Origin: Leucobacter rhizosphaerae
Lineage (GTDB): Bacteria; Actinomycetota; Actinomycetes; Actinomycetales; Microbacteriaceae
DNA: 64,000 bases
Direction of reading: 5' to 3'
Assembly (NCBI RefSeq): GCF_022919175.1
Contig: NZ_CP095043.1
Location: 2,046,001 to 2,110,000 of the forward strand
The notes beneath the pieces are model-generated. The model was not told the origin of the DNA. It worked only from the letters and a program-made list of their open reading frames with translations, and ran no database searches. How positions within the stretch are numbered: position 1 is the stretch's first letter; every line of letters begins with the position of its first letter. Position numbers and translations under genes: made by a program. This document shows, one piece after another, positions 35,915-43,987 of the stretch.

Positions 35915-36298
35915 TTACGCGCCGCTGCGCACCGGATCCTGCAGGGCCGCGAACGGGATCACGACCCAGGCCTTCCGGAGCGTCTCGTGCACGATCCAGC
36001 GCCCCGTCCAGCCCTCGGGCGTGATGAACAGCGAGCCGGGGGCGACCTCGAAGGACGTGCCGTCCTCCTCGATGATGGTGGCCCGGCCCGAGACGATCTG
36101 GCACATCTCGTGGTACTCGGGCCGCGTGCTGCTGAAGGCACCCGGCGTGACCTCCCAGACCCCCGAACGAATGCCCTCGGGGGACTCCCACACGGTGCGC
36201 GAGGCCTCGGTCTGCCCGGCCTCCTCGGCGGTCGCCTTGGCGGCGTGCACGCCGACCTCGGTGGTGGTGACGTCGGTGATGACGATTGCCTGTGTCAT
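35915..36298 (-). CDS. Small cupin-domain protein (DUF861/EutQ-like)
   Basis: A 127-residue single cupin. It has GVWEVTPGAFSSTRPEYHEM, the metal-like SGRATIIEEDG and PEGWTGRWIVHETLRKAW, typical of the DUF861 (cupin_3) group. These proteins accompany amine and ureide catabolism enzymes, but many have no assigned reaction. It diverges from the CDF exporter gene. The spacer holds an ATTGT..ACAAT operator like those at the GntR gene and the ABC/aminotransferase genes, so it may belong to the nitrogen-compound regulon rather than to metal resistance. Confidence 0.75.
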   Translation of the reverse strand: MTQAIVITDVTTTEVGVHAAKATAEEAGQTEASRTVWESPEGIRSGVWEVTPGAFSSTRPEYHEMCQIVSGRATIIEEDGTSFEVAPGSLFITPEGWTGRWIVHETLRKAWVVIPFAALQDPVRSGA

Positions 36299-36382
36299 GG
36301 GTGTCGCATGCTCCTCTGAACGCTGATGGTCGGCGGCGCGGACTCGCGTCGGCCTCTTCGAGTATTGGGTGCGATCGAAAGA

Positions 36383-36411
36383 TTGTCAACAATTTACAAT
36401 CCTGTTACAGT
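36383..36411 (+). promoter_or_regulatory. CDF exporter promoter with GntR-type operator
   Basis: A -35 TTGTCA (36383-36388) and -10 TACAGT (36406-36411) are 17 bases apart. The ATG at 36418 is only six bases after the -10, so the mRNA is probably leaderless. GATTGTCAACAATT (36381-36394) overlaps the -35 and matches the operator at 37544, 55487 and 56641. Confidence 0.65.
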
Positions 36412-36417
36412 GGGACC

Positions 36418-37467
36418 ATGACTTCCTCACACGGCCACGATCACGGCCACGACCATGCCCATGATGGCCACGGCCATGACGACCACGGCCACGCCTTCAG
36501 CGACGGTCACCCCACGCGCCCCGAGGCGGTCGAAGCCGGCGGCGGCCACAACCACGACCATGGCCTCGAGGGCCACGCCACGGCCGGCGGCAAGCACCGC
36601 AAGAAGCTCATCATCGTGCTGTGCATCACCTTCAGCGTCTTCTTCGTCCAGGTCATCGGCGCCATCATCTCGGGCTCCCTCGCGCTGCTCGCCGACGCCG
36701 GCCACATGCTCACGGACGCGACCGGGGTGCTCATCGCCCTGATCGCGACGTTCATCGCCGCGCGCCCCGCCACCTCGAAGCGCACGTTCGGCCTCATGCG
36801 CGTCGAGGTGCTCTCGGCCATGATCAACGGCATCGTGCTCAGCGTCATCTGCATCGTGATCGTCTACTCCGCGATCCAGCGCATCGGCAGCGAGGTCGAG
36901 ATCGAGACCGGTCCGATGCTCATCGCCGCCATCGCGGGTGCGGTCGCGAACCTCATCTCGCTGCTCATCCTGCAGTCGGGCCAGAAGGAAAGCATCAACG
37001 TCCGCGGCGCCTACCTCGAGGTGCTCGGCGACCTGATCGGCTCGGCCGCGGTCATCGTCGCGGGCTTCATCATCCTCTTCACCGGCTGGAACTGGGTCGA
37101 CCAGGTCGCGGCCTTCGCCATCGCGCTGCTCATCGCCCCGCGTGCGTACAGCCTGCTCAAGGACGTCGTGCGGATCCTGCTCGAGAGCACCCCGAAGGAC
37201 GTCGATCTCGATCAGACCCGCGAGCACATGCTCTCGGTGCCGGGTGTCGAGCTGGTGCACGATCTGCACGCCTGGACCATCACCTCGGGCGTCAACGCGA
37301 TGTCGGCCCACGTCGTCGTCGATGAGGACACGCTCGATTGGGAACGCTACGACCAGATCCTCGACGAACTCCACGCCTGCCTCGGCGAGCACTTCGACAC
37401 GAACCACTGCACGATCCAACTCGAACCGTCGCACCACGCGAACCACGAGGCGAGCACGCACGCCTGA
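36418..37467 (+). CDS. CDF-family (CzcD-like) divalent metal exporter
   Basis: A 349-residue cation diffusion facilitator. The N-terminal 60 residues are extremely His/Asp-rich (HGHDHGHDHAHDGHGHDDHG), then six TM segments and a C-terminal dimerisation domain (VHDLHAWTITSGVNAMSAHV). The TM2 site is HMLTD (His96, Asp100). In TM5 the usual HxxxD is EVLGD (Glu201, Asp205), a change that may alter selectivity. It would export Zn, Co or Cd. The ATG lies right behind a promoter, which suggests a leaderless mRNA. A terminator follows. Confidence 0.88.
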   Translation: MTSSHGHDHGHDHAHDGHGHDDHGHAFSDGHPTRPEAVEAGGGHNHDHGLEGHATAGGKHRKKLIIVLCITFSVFFVQVIGAIISGSLALLADAGHMLTDATGVLIALIATFIAARPATSKRTFGLMRVEVLSAMINGIVLSVICIVIVYSAIQRIGSEVEIETGPMLIAAIAGAVANLISLLILQSGQKESINVRGAYLEVLGDLIGSAAVIVAGFIILFTGWNWVDQVAAFAIALLIAPRAYSLLKDVVRILLESTPKDVDLDQTREHMLSVPGVELVHDLHAWTITSGVNAMSAHVVVDEDTLDWERYDQILDELHACLGEHFDTNHCTIQLEPSHHANHEASTHA

Positions 37468-37485
37468 GCGGCGTGCGGAGCGCGA

Positions 37486-37513
37486 GGCGGGGGCCGGGAT
37501 CTTGGCCCCCGCC
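37486..37513. terminator. Terminator after the CDF exporter gene
   Basis: GGCGGGGGCC (37486-37495) and GGCCCCCGCC (37504-37513) form a perfect ten-base GC stem with an eight-base loop, 19 bases after the stop. Confidence 0.75.
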
Positions 37514-37543
37514 CGTTGCGACTGGCGACGCGCCGATAAGGTA

Positions 37544-37557
37544 GATTGTTAACAATC
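37544..37557. promoter_or_regulatory. GntR/FadR-type operator at its probable regulator gene
   Basis: A perfect 14-bp palindrome, GATTGTTAACAATC, 54 bases upstream of the FadR-type regulator gene. The TTGT..ACAA core is usual for FadR-subfamily regulators, so autoregulation is likely. Confidence 0.72.
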
Positions 37558-37610
37558 GCGGACGCCCAGAACTCCCTCGCGGGCCCCAATGCGTGACACG
37601 AGGAGATTCC

Positions 37611-38336
37611 ATGAACGGCGTCCAGGCGCTCTCGGCCATCAACAACCGCCCGACCGCAGTGGTCATCGCCGATCAGCTGCGCGAGAGCATCATCAACGGG
37701 GCATTCACCTCCGGCGACCAGATCAATGAGGCCCGGGTCGCGACGCAGTTGAACGTCTCCCGGGGGCCGGTCCGCGAGGCCCTGCACCGCCTCGTGCAGG
37801 AAGGCCTGCTCATCAGCCGGCCGAACCGCGGCGTCTTCGTCCGCGAGATCACCGAGCACGACATCGCCGAGGTGTACGAGGCACGCGAGGTCATCGAGTG
37901 CGCCGCGGCCGAGATCATCACGAAGCGGGCCGATGACGCTCGCGCAACCGTCGCCGACGAACTGGAGACCTATCTCGGCGGCATGCAGCACGCGATCGCC
38001 GCCAACGACTGGACGGGCCTCAGTCGCATCGACCTCGACTTCCACACGAAGCTCGTCGAGGCCGGGGGCAACACCCGCCTCCTCCGCGCCTACCAGACGC
38101 TCGCAACCGAGGCCCTGATCTGCATGAACCACCTGAGCGACTCCTACCCCCAGCCCGACCGGGTGATTCCGGGACACGAGGAGATCATTGCGAACCTCCG
38201 GTCGGGCGACATGACCGCGGTGCACCTCACGCTGCACCAGCACCTCACCCTGGACAGCTACGAACTGCACACCCACGACGACGACGGCAGCCTCCGCCAC
38301 GGCCGCAACGAAGAGGACGTGCACGCGGGCGTGTAG
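37611..38336 (+). CDS. GntR-family (FadR/FCD) transcriptional regulator
   Basis: A 241-residue regulator. The winged helix spans about 12-75 (LNVSRGPVREALHRLVQEGL). The FCD domain (about 85-220) carries candidate metal ligands in IDLDFHTKL, VIPGHEEII and TLHQHLTLD. GAGGAG lies six bases before the ATG. A perfect GATTGTTAACAATC palindrome is in its promoter, and three relatives stand at 36.4, 55.5 and 56.6 kb. It is the best candidate for controlling the cupin/CDF spacer, the ABC importer and the aminotransferase genes. The C terminus is His/Asp-rich. Confidence 0.87.
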   Translation: MNGVQALSAINNRPTAVVIADQLRESIINGAFTSGDQINEARVATQLNVSRGPVREALHRLVQEGLLISRPNRGVFVREITEHDIAEVYEAREVIECAAAEIITKRADDARATVADELETYLGGMQHAIAANDWTGLSRIDLDFHTKLVEAGGNTRLLRAYQTLATEALICMNHLSDSYPQPDRVIPGHEEIIANLRSGDMTAVHLTLHQHLTLDSYELHTHDDDGSLRHGRNEEDVHAGV

Positions 38337-38404
38337 CTCGCTCAACCTGCCCCGGATGCACCTTACGCACACGGCCCCGGGCGTTCGGGATACGATTCAT
38401 CACA

Positions 38405-39577
38405 ATGTCACAGCCACTGTCCCACCCCGATCTCCGCCGCCGGAATCTCGCGCTGCTGCTCGGCACGCTCCTGCGGCACGAGGAGGCGACGCGCAAGCAG
38501 ATCGAGCAGGAGTCGGGCCTCAGCAAGGCGACGGTGTCGCGCCTCACCGAGGAGCTGCTCCAGGCGGGCACGATCGTCTCCCGGACCGACGCACCGGCCG
38601 ATCCCTCAGCACGGGGGCGGCGCGCCGAGACCCTGAGACCCGCCACCACCCTCGGGATCGTCGCAGGACTCAGCCTCGGTACCCGCACGACGAGCATCTT
38701 CGTCACCGACCTCACCGGCCGTGAGCTGGCGTGGCAGCAGGTCCGCACACCGAAGTGGACGAGCCTCGACGAGGCGGTCGCCTGGACGGCCGAGTTCGCG
38801 CAGCAGGCGGTGGAGCCCCTCTCAGCGCCGCTCCGGCGCGTGGTGGTCGCGGTGCCGAGCCGCACGCTCGACGGCGTCACGATCATGCGCGCGCCCCTCT
38901 TCATGAGCGTGCTCGAAGGCGACGCCTTCGCGCGAGCGCTGGCCGATCGACTGGACTGCCGGATCCGGATCGAGCTCGATGCCGCGATGGTGCTCGTGGG
39001 CCTCGAGCACCTGGGGTTCATCGACCGGGCGATCTCACCGGTGCTGCTGAATGCCAGCTCGGTGCTCACCATGTCGCTGCGGCGTCGTGACGGCTCGATC
39101 GTCGAGGGCCTCACCCGCTCGTTCGGCGACTTCGACCTCATCCCGATCGAGACCCCGTTCGGCCACAGCACGATCGGCGCATCACTCGGTGCGCGCGGGC
39201 TATTCGACCTCTCCGAGCGCCTCGGGCACCCGCTGGAGGCGATGGAGGACCTCTGGGAGACCGAGGGCGAGGCGATCGACCGCCTGCGCGACGTCTTCCA
39301 GGCCGCCCTGCTCCAGGCGATCCGGATCATCGCGGTGACGACGGACCCGCGACTCATCATCTTCACCGGCCGCCTCTCGCCGCTCGTGCGCCTGTCGCTG
39401 CCCCGTGTCGAGGCCGCACTCGCCCGCGAGCTCGCCGAGCCACCCGAGCTGCGCGTGGTCGGGCACGCGGCGAACGACTATCCGGCCGCGGTCGGGGCCG
39501 CGCAGGAGGCCCGCGACGGAGCCGTCGTCGACCTACTCGATCGGGTCACGGGCTCGGGCCTCGACGGCCTGCGCTGA
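38405..39577 (+). CDS. ROK-family transcriptional regulator with degenerate kinase domain
   Basis: A 390-residue protein. The N-terminal winged helix (about 10-60; LRHEEATRKQIEQESGLSKA begins it) is typical of ROK repressors such as NagC and XylR. The C-terminal sugar-kinase-like fold is degenerate: the phosphate loop DxGGT reads GLSLGTRTT, and the Cys zinc motif of ROK proteins is missing. It therefore probably senses an atypical ligand. It lies just upstream of four promoters that share the GTTTCAMATTRARTCAA motif, so it is the leading candidate to bind it. Its own promoter lacks the motif. Confidence 0.8.
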   Translation: MSQPLSHPDLRRRNLALLLGTLLRHEEATRKQIEQESGLSKATVSRLTEELLQAGTIVSRTDAPADPSARGRRAETLRPATTLGIVAGLSLGTRTTSIFVTDLTGRELAWQQVRTPKWTSLDEAVAWTAEFAQQAVEPLSAPLRRVVVAVPSRTLDGVTIMRAPLFMSVLEGDAFARALADRLDCRIRIELDAAMVLVGLEHLGFIDRAISPVLLNASSVLTMSLRRRDGSIVEGLTRSFGDFDLIPIETPFGHSTIGASLGARGLFDLSERLGHPLEAMEDLWETEGEAIDRLRDVFQAALLQAIRIIAVTTDPRLIIFTGRLSPLVRLSLPRVEAALARELAEPPELRVVGHAANDYPAAVGAAQEARDGAVVDLLDRVTGSGLDGLR

Positions 39578-39624
39578 CGTGATCTGAGCACGCACGGCTC
39601 GACCGGGGAATTTCTCTCTGGCTT

Positions 39625-39646
39625 TTTGTTTCACATTAAGTCAAAA
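39625..39646. promoter_or_regulatory. Shared operator motif M, copy 1 (HAD hydrolase promoter)
   Basis: Contains GTTTCACATTAAGTCAA, 16 of 17 identical to copy 3. It lies about 50 bases upstream of the first HAD gene. Confidence 0.68.
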
Positions 39647-39697
39647 TGGAACGAAGGATGCTTCGGCGTCCGCCCGATCCGACCCCGAGAGGACCCC

Positions 39698-40375
39698 ATG
39701 CCCATCGAACTCCCCCGGCCGAAGTACATCTCGTTCGACATCATCGGCACGCTCATCTACTTCGAGATGCGCAAGACCGTCGAGCCGTTCGTGAAGGATC
39801 AGTTCGACCCCGAGACGCTCGAGGCGTTCTTCAAGGACTTCAGCTTCATCCGCTACGACGAGATCCTCGAGTACCGCCCGTACGGCGAGGTGCTCGAGCG
39901 TTCGTACCAGCGCATCTGCGCGCGGTACGGGATCGAGGCGACCCCCGAGGCCATTGCGGCGATCCAGCGCGACACTCTCGAGTGGGGGGCTCACTCCGAC
40001 GTCATCGAGCCCCTCAAGAAGATGGCGGAGCACTTCCCGCTCGTCGCGCTCTCGAACGCCGATGACAAGTACCTGAACGCGTTCATCCCCCGCCTTGAGG
40101 CCCCGTTCCACGCGGTCTACACCGCCGAGCAGGCGCAGGCCTACAAGCCGCGCGTACAGGCCTTCGACTACATGCTCGGCCAGCTCGACGCGAAGCCGGA
40201 GGACTTCCTCCACATCTCATCGCACCAGTTCTACGATCACTTCCCGATGTACCACCTCGGGTTCCGCAACCTGGCGTTCCTCGACCGCGGCTACGACCTG
40301 GTGCACGTGCCCGAGTACGGCTCGGTACGGTTCACCTCGCTCGACGACATCAACACGGCCCTCGGGATCAACTGA
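39698..40375 (+). CDS. HAD-superfamily hydrolase, haloacid dehalogenase type II-like (copy 1)
   Basis: A 225-residue HAD enzyme. The nucleophile is Asp14 in YISFDIIGTLI, motif II is VALSNADD, motif III is QAYKPRVQAFDYML, and a loop resembling L-2-haloacid dehalogenases (HISSHQFYDHFPMYHLGFRN) precedes motif IV. The length is typical. The true substrate may be a phosphorylated or halogenated acid. GAGAGGACC lies before the ATG. A paralogue sits at 44.0-44.7 kb, and both lie in the motif-M regulon, which suggests a metabolic rather than a detoxifying role. Confidence 0.8.
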   Translation: MPIELPRPKYISFDIIGTLIYFEMRKTVEPFVKDQFDPETLEAFFKDFSFIRYDEILEYRPYGEVLERSYQRICARYGIEATPEAIAAIQRDTLEWGAHSDVIEPLKKMAEHFPLVALSNADDKYLNAFIPRLEAPFHAVYTAEQAQAYKPRVQAFDYMLGQLDAKPEDFLHISSHQFYDHFPMYHLGFRNLAFLDRGYDLVHVPEYGSVRFTSLDDINTALGIN

Positions 40376-40401
40376 CCCGGTCTCGACCGTCACCAACGAC
40401 A

Positions 40402-40445
40402 GAAAGCGGGGGTCCTGTGCAGCGATGCACGGGACCCCCGCTTTC
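40402..40445. terminator. Bidirectional terminator after the first HAD gene
   Basis: GAAAGCGGGGGTCC (40402-40415) pairs with its complement at 40432-40445, and GTGCA pairs with TGCAC inside, with a GCGA tetraloop. It lies between convergent genes. Confidence 0.88.
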
Positions 40446-40529
40446 GTGTCGGGCTCGGCGCCGGCTCGGCTCATCGCCACGCCAGCGAGCTCAGGTCAGC
40501 TCAGCGCCGCCGTCAGCTCAGCGCCGCCG

Positions 40530-41714
40530 TCAGCTCAGCGACAGGGACGTGAAGCGCGCGTCGGCACCGTGGAACCGGGCCGGCGACATGAACGAGACGT
40601 CGGTCTCGGTGCGCCCGTCCGCCGCGAGGTCCGCGGCGACCGCACCCAGCGAGGACGCCATCTTGAAGCCGTGTCCGGAGAACCCGACCGCGACGACGAC
40701 GCCATCCATCCCGGGAACGGTGCCGAGCATCCCGGTCTCGTCGGGCAGGTAACCATCCGCGCACGTGGCGACCCGCACGGGCTCCGGCACGAGGCCCGGC
40801 ATGAACTCGCGCACCCACGCCCGAATGGGGTCGAGGTAGGCCGGGTCCCAGGTCGGCGGCCGCTCCACGGAGTCGACCTCGTCCATGTACACACTGCCGA
40901 CGACCTTCATCGTCCAGCCATCCGAGCTGGGGAAGCCGTAGAACTGAGCGGAGTCCTGCCGACCCTCCTCCTCGGCACGACGCATGAAGACCGGCATGCC
41001 CTCACGGCAGAAGGCCGCGGGATCCTCCACGGGGAACCAGGTGAGCACCTGCGGCAGCACGGAGAGGTGCACCCCGAGATCCGCGCACACCGCACCCGCG
41101 CCGTTGCCCTGCGCGATGATGACCCGTGAGGCGAGGATCTCTTCCTGATCGGTGGTCACGAGGTACCGGTCGCCGTGCGCTTCGACCCGGTGCGCCTTCC
41201 GGTTGCCCAAGAACTGCGCGCCCAACCGGCTCGCCTCGGCGATCGCGGCGACGACCGCCTTCTCCGAGCTCAGGTAGCCGCCCTCGGGATCGAGAATCGT
41301 CACGTCGTCGTCCCGGAGCACGTGCTCGGGATACCGGCTCCGAGCCTCGTCGCCTCGGAGGATCTCGTATTCGAGCCCGTTGTCCTCACCGGCCGCGAGT
41401 AGCGTCGCGAGGCGCGGATTGTGGGCGTCGTAGATGGTGAGGGCGCCGGCCTGAGAGAGCAGCTGCATGCCGCTGATGTCCTCGAGCTCGCGCCACAGGT
41501 CCTGCGCCCGCTGCAGCAGCGGCGTGTAGTGCCCGCCCTCCGCGTAGACCTTCCGGTAGATCCGGGACTCCCCGGCGTAGGCCGAGAAGGGGCCGGGGAT
41601 CGAGAATCGATCGACGCCGATCACCCGCAGGCCTCGGGAGGCGAGCTGCCAACTGGCCATGCTGCCGACCGAGCCGACTCCGACGACGACGACATCCGCT
41701 TCGAGTGCAGTCAT
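40530..41714 (-). CDS. FAD-dependent amine/amino-acid oxidase, sarcosine/N-methyltryptophan oxidase type
   Basis: A 394-residue DAO-family flavoprotein. The FAD motif is VVVGVGSVGSMASWQLASRG, then GESRIYRKVY as in monomeric sarcosine oxidase. Cys318 in VATCADGYLPDE lies where sarcosine oxidases bind FAD covalently. It would oxidise a secondary amine or amino acid to an imine and H2O2. The ATG at 41714 has GTAGGAGC upstream. The promoter carries motif M and diverges from the dehydratase operon. RidA, encoded nearby, could handle the imine product. Confidence 0.83.
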   Translation of the reverse strand: MTALEADVVVVGVGSVGSMASWQLASRGLRVIGVDRFSIPGPFSAYAGESRIYRKVYAEGGHYTPLLQRAQDLWRELEDISGMQLLSQAGALTIYDAHNPRLATLLAAGEDNGLEYEILRGDEARSRYPEHVLRDDDVTILDPEGGYLSSEKAVVAAIAEASRLGAQFLGNRKAHRVEAHGDRYLVTTDQEEILASRVIIAQGNGAGAVCADLGVHLSVLPQVLTWFPVEDPAAFCREGMPVFMRRAEEEGRQDSAQFYGFPSSDGWTMKVVGSVYMDEVDSVERPPTWDPAYLDPIRAWVREFMPGLVPEPVRVATCADGYLPDETGMLGTVPGMDGVVVAVGFSGHGFKMASSLGAVAADLAADGRTETDVSFMSPARFHGADARFTSLSLS

Positions 41715-41748
41715 GCTCCTACCTTCTCCTCCTGTGGGATAGGCGTCC

Positions 41749-41780
41749 ATCGTACCATTTTGTTTCAAATTGAATCAATA
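41749..41780 (-). promoter_or_regulatory. FAD oxidase promoter with motif M, copy 2
   Basis: On the minus strand -35 TTGATT (41778-41773) and -10 TACGAT (41754-41749) are 18 bases apart. GTTTCAAATTGAATCAA on the plus strand (41762-41778) covers the -35 and most of the spacer. The layout is the same as at 47130-47161. Confidence 0.72.
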
Positions 41781-41822
41781 ATTCGCCGCCGGCCGGAGCG
41801 CGCGAACACATCGTCGTTGCTT

Positions 41823-41844
41823 TATGTTTCACATTGAGTCAAAA
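41823..41844. promoter_or_regulatory. Motif M, copy 3 (dehydratase operon promoter)
   Basis: Contains GTTTCACATTGAGTCAA, 43 bases upstream of the dehydratase start and 42 bases from copy 2. The pair sits in the divergent spacer. Confidence 0.7.
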
Positions 41845-41887
41845 TAGAGGAAACCGCCCGTCCGTGCCGCATTTCCGTGAGGACCGC

Positions 41888-42922
41888 ATGACCGATCACC
41901 TCCTCGACCTCATCTCAGTGGATGACATCGTCGCCGCACGCAGGAGGCTCTCGGGCCTGATCCGGGAGACCCCGCTCCGCGCCGTGCAGCTTCCCCACGA
42001 CCCGACCACCGACGTGCTCGTCAAGTGCGAGAATCTGCAGCCCACGGGCTCGTTCAAGCTCCGCGGCGCTCTGAACGCGCTGCTCGTCGCGCTCGAACGC
42101 GGGCCGCGTCGCGGGTTCATCACCTACTCGGCCGGCAACCACGGTCGTGCACTTGCGCACGCCGCGCAGATCGCCGGGGTGCCGTCGACCGTGGTGATGC
42201 CGGCGACGGCGACCGAGGCGAAGGTCGAGTGGACCCGCCTCGCCGGCGCCGAGGTCGTCGTCGTCGACCCCGACGACATCGTCACACGCGCGCATGCGAT
42301 CGAGGACGAACGCGGACTCGGCTTCATCCACCCGTTCGACGACCGCGACGTGATCGCCGGCCAGGGCACCGTGGCACTGGAGATCCTCGACCAGCTCGGC
42401 GGCGGCGAGATCGATGCGATCCTGGTGCCCGTGGGCGGCGGCGGGCTGCTCGCCGGGATCGCTCGGATACTGTCGGATCGGCTTCCCGACACGCGCATCA
42501 TCGGGGTCGAACCCGAGTTCGCCGGTGACCTCGCTGAGGGCTTTCGCACCGGAACACGCGTCGCTTGGGGTCGGGAGCAGACCCGGCGCACGATCGCCGA
42601 CGGACTCCGCAGCCCCCAGGTCGGCGCACTCCCCTGGGCGCACATCTCCGCACTCGTCGACGACGTGCTGACCGTGCCGGAGGAGGGGATCCTCGACGCA
42701 CTGCGGCTGCTCGCGGTGCAGACCGACACGGTGATCGAGCCGAGTGCCGCCGTGGCCACGGCCGCACTGCTCCACCACGGCGACACGTTCCGCGGCGCGC
42801 GGGTCGTGTCCCTGCTGACCGGGGGCAACGTCGATGACGCGAGCTTCGCCAAACTCCTCGGCTCCCCCGCACCAACCCAGTCCACCCCCACATCCAGCCG
42901 TCCAGAGGAAGGTCGATCATGA
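41888..42922 (+). CDS. PLP-dependent serine/threonine dehydratase-like enzyme
   Basis: A 344-residue fold-type II PLP enzyme. Lys57 in TGSFKLRGALNAL binds PLP, SAGNHGRALAHAA binds the substrate carboxylate, and VPVGGGGLLAGIA holds the phosphate. It lacks the regulatory domain of biosynthetic IlvA, so it is catabolic. Relatives act on L-threonine, L-serine or L-threo-3-hydroxyaspartate. GTGAGGACC lies before the ATG. It overlaps the next gene (ATGA) and is under motif M. A 3-hydroxyaspartate role is possible because a DSD1-like enzyme shares the regulon. Confidence 0.83.
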   Translation: MTDHLLDLISVDDIVAARRRLSGLIRETPLRAVQLPHDPTTDVLVKCENLQPTGSFKLRGALNALLVALERGPRRGFITYSAGNHGRALAHAAQIAGVPSTVVMPATATEAKVEWTRLAGAEVVVVDPDDIVTRAHAIEDERGLGFIHPFDDRDVIAGQGTVALEILDQLGGGEIDAILVPVGGGGLLAGIARILSDRLPDTRIIGVEPEFAGDLAEGFRTGTRVAWGREQTRRTIADGLRSPQVGALPWAHISALVDDVLTVPEEGILDALRLLAVQTDTVIEPSAAVATAALLHHGDTFRGARVVSLLTGGNVDDASFAKLLGSPAPTQSTPTSSRPEEGRS

Positions 42923-43920
42923 AGATCCAGGTCAGCGAGCTCGAGGCGACGGTCGTCGCGGGCGTCGAGAAGCTCGGGTACACCGGCGAGGAGGCGCGCA
43001 TCATCGCCGACGTGCTGCTCTACGCGCAGCTGCGCGGCAACAATCAGGGTATCTCGAAGATCGCGACGGGCGGCGTGCCGAAGGCCGATGCCGTCGCACC
43101 CTTCCGCGTCGTGACGGAGACCAAGTGCGGGGCGCTCCTCTCGGGGGGCCACTCGATGGTCGCGAGCGTCCGGGCCGCCGACAAGGCGGTGGACCTCGCC
43201 CGCACGCACGGCGTCGGCGTCGTCGCCTCGAACAACACCCGCACCTCGTCGGGCTCCATCGGCTACTTCGCCCGCAGGATCGCGGACGCCGGGTACATCG
43301 CGCTCGTCACGGTCGCGAACGGCGGCTGGGCCGCGGTCGCGCCGTTCGGATCGGCGGAGCCCAAGCTCGGCACCAACCCCCTGGCCTACGCGTTCCCCTA
43401 CGACGGCGGCGCGGTCGTGTTCGACACCGCGACCGCTGCGGCGGCGTACTACGGGGTGGTCGAGGCCATGCTGAAGGGCGAGCCGCTGCCCGAGGGGGTC
43501 GGCCTCAACGCGCTCGGCGAGCCGACGACCAACGCGGCAGAGGTGCTCGGCACGGGCGACGGGGAAGCCGTCGGCGGCGCCCTGACGACGTTCGCGGGCC
43601 ACAAGGGCTTCGGCCTGTCGCTCCTCGTCCAGCTCCTCGGCTCGGCGTTCGCGCTCGCGGGCTTCCCGGGCGGGCACGAGGAGGACGGTGCGGGAACGTT
43701 CGTGCTCGCGATCGACCCCGGTCTTCTCGCCGGTACCGACGAGTACCTGACCCGGAGCCGCGAACTGATCGACAGTATCCGCTCCGCGAAGCCGATCGCC
43801 GGGCAGCGCGTGTCGCTCCCGGGCGAGCGCGGCGACGCGATCGCGGCCGAGGCCGAGCGGACCGGCGAGATCGAGATCGCCGATGCGATCTGGAACGAGC
43901 TGGTGAGGTTCGTCTCCTAG
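42919..43920 (+). CDS. Ldh-family (malate/L-sulfolactate/ureidoglycolate-type) dehydrogenase
   Basis: A 333-residue NAD(P) enzyme of the Ldh_2 family, which has its own non-Rossmann fold. Signatures are YAQLRGNNQGISK, GTNPLAYAFP and AGHKGFGLSLLVQLLGSAF. Family members oxidise hydroxy acids or reduce cyclic imines such as piperideine-2-carboxylate. The ATG overlaps the dehydratase stop by four bases, so the products likely act in sequence. A terminator follows. The substrate is unknown. Confidence 0.83.
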   Translation: MKIQVSELEATVVAGVEKLGYTGEEARIIADVLLYAQLRGNNQGISKIATGGVPKADAVAPFRVVTETKCGALLSGGHSMVASVRAADKAVDLARTHGVGVVASNNTRTSSGSIGYFARRIADAGYIALVTVANGGWAAVAPFGSAEPKLGTNPLAYAFPYDGGAVVFDTATAAAAYYGVVEAMLKGEPLPEGVGLNALGEPTTNAAEVLGTGDGEAVGGALTTFAGHKGFGLSLLVQLLGSAFALAGFPGGHEEDGAGTFVLAIDPGLLAGTDEYLTRSRELIDSIRSAKPIAGQRVSLPGERGDAIAAEAERTGEIEIADAIWNELVRFVS

Positions 43921-43931
43921 GCGACACGAAC

Positions 43932-43966
43932 GAGGGGCCCGTCGATCGATGATCGGCGGGCCCCTC
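43932..43966. terminator. Bidirectional terminator after the Ldh-family gene
   Basis: GAGGGGCCCG (43932-43941) pairs with CGGGCCCCTC (43957-43966). An inner GATC pairs with GATC. It lies between convergent genes. Confidence 0.8.
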
Positions 43967-43987
43967 GGGGTTCGTGGAGGCCCGGGA

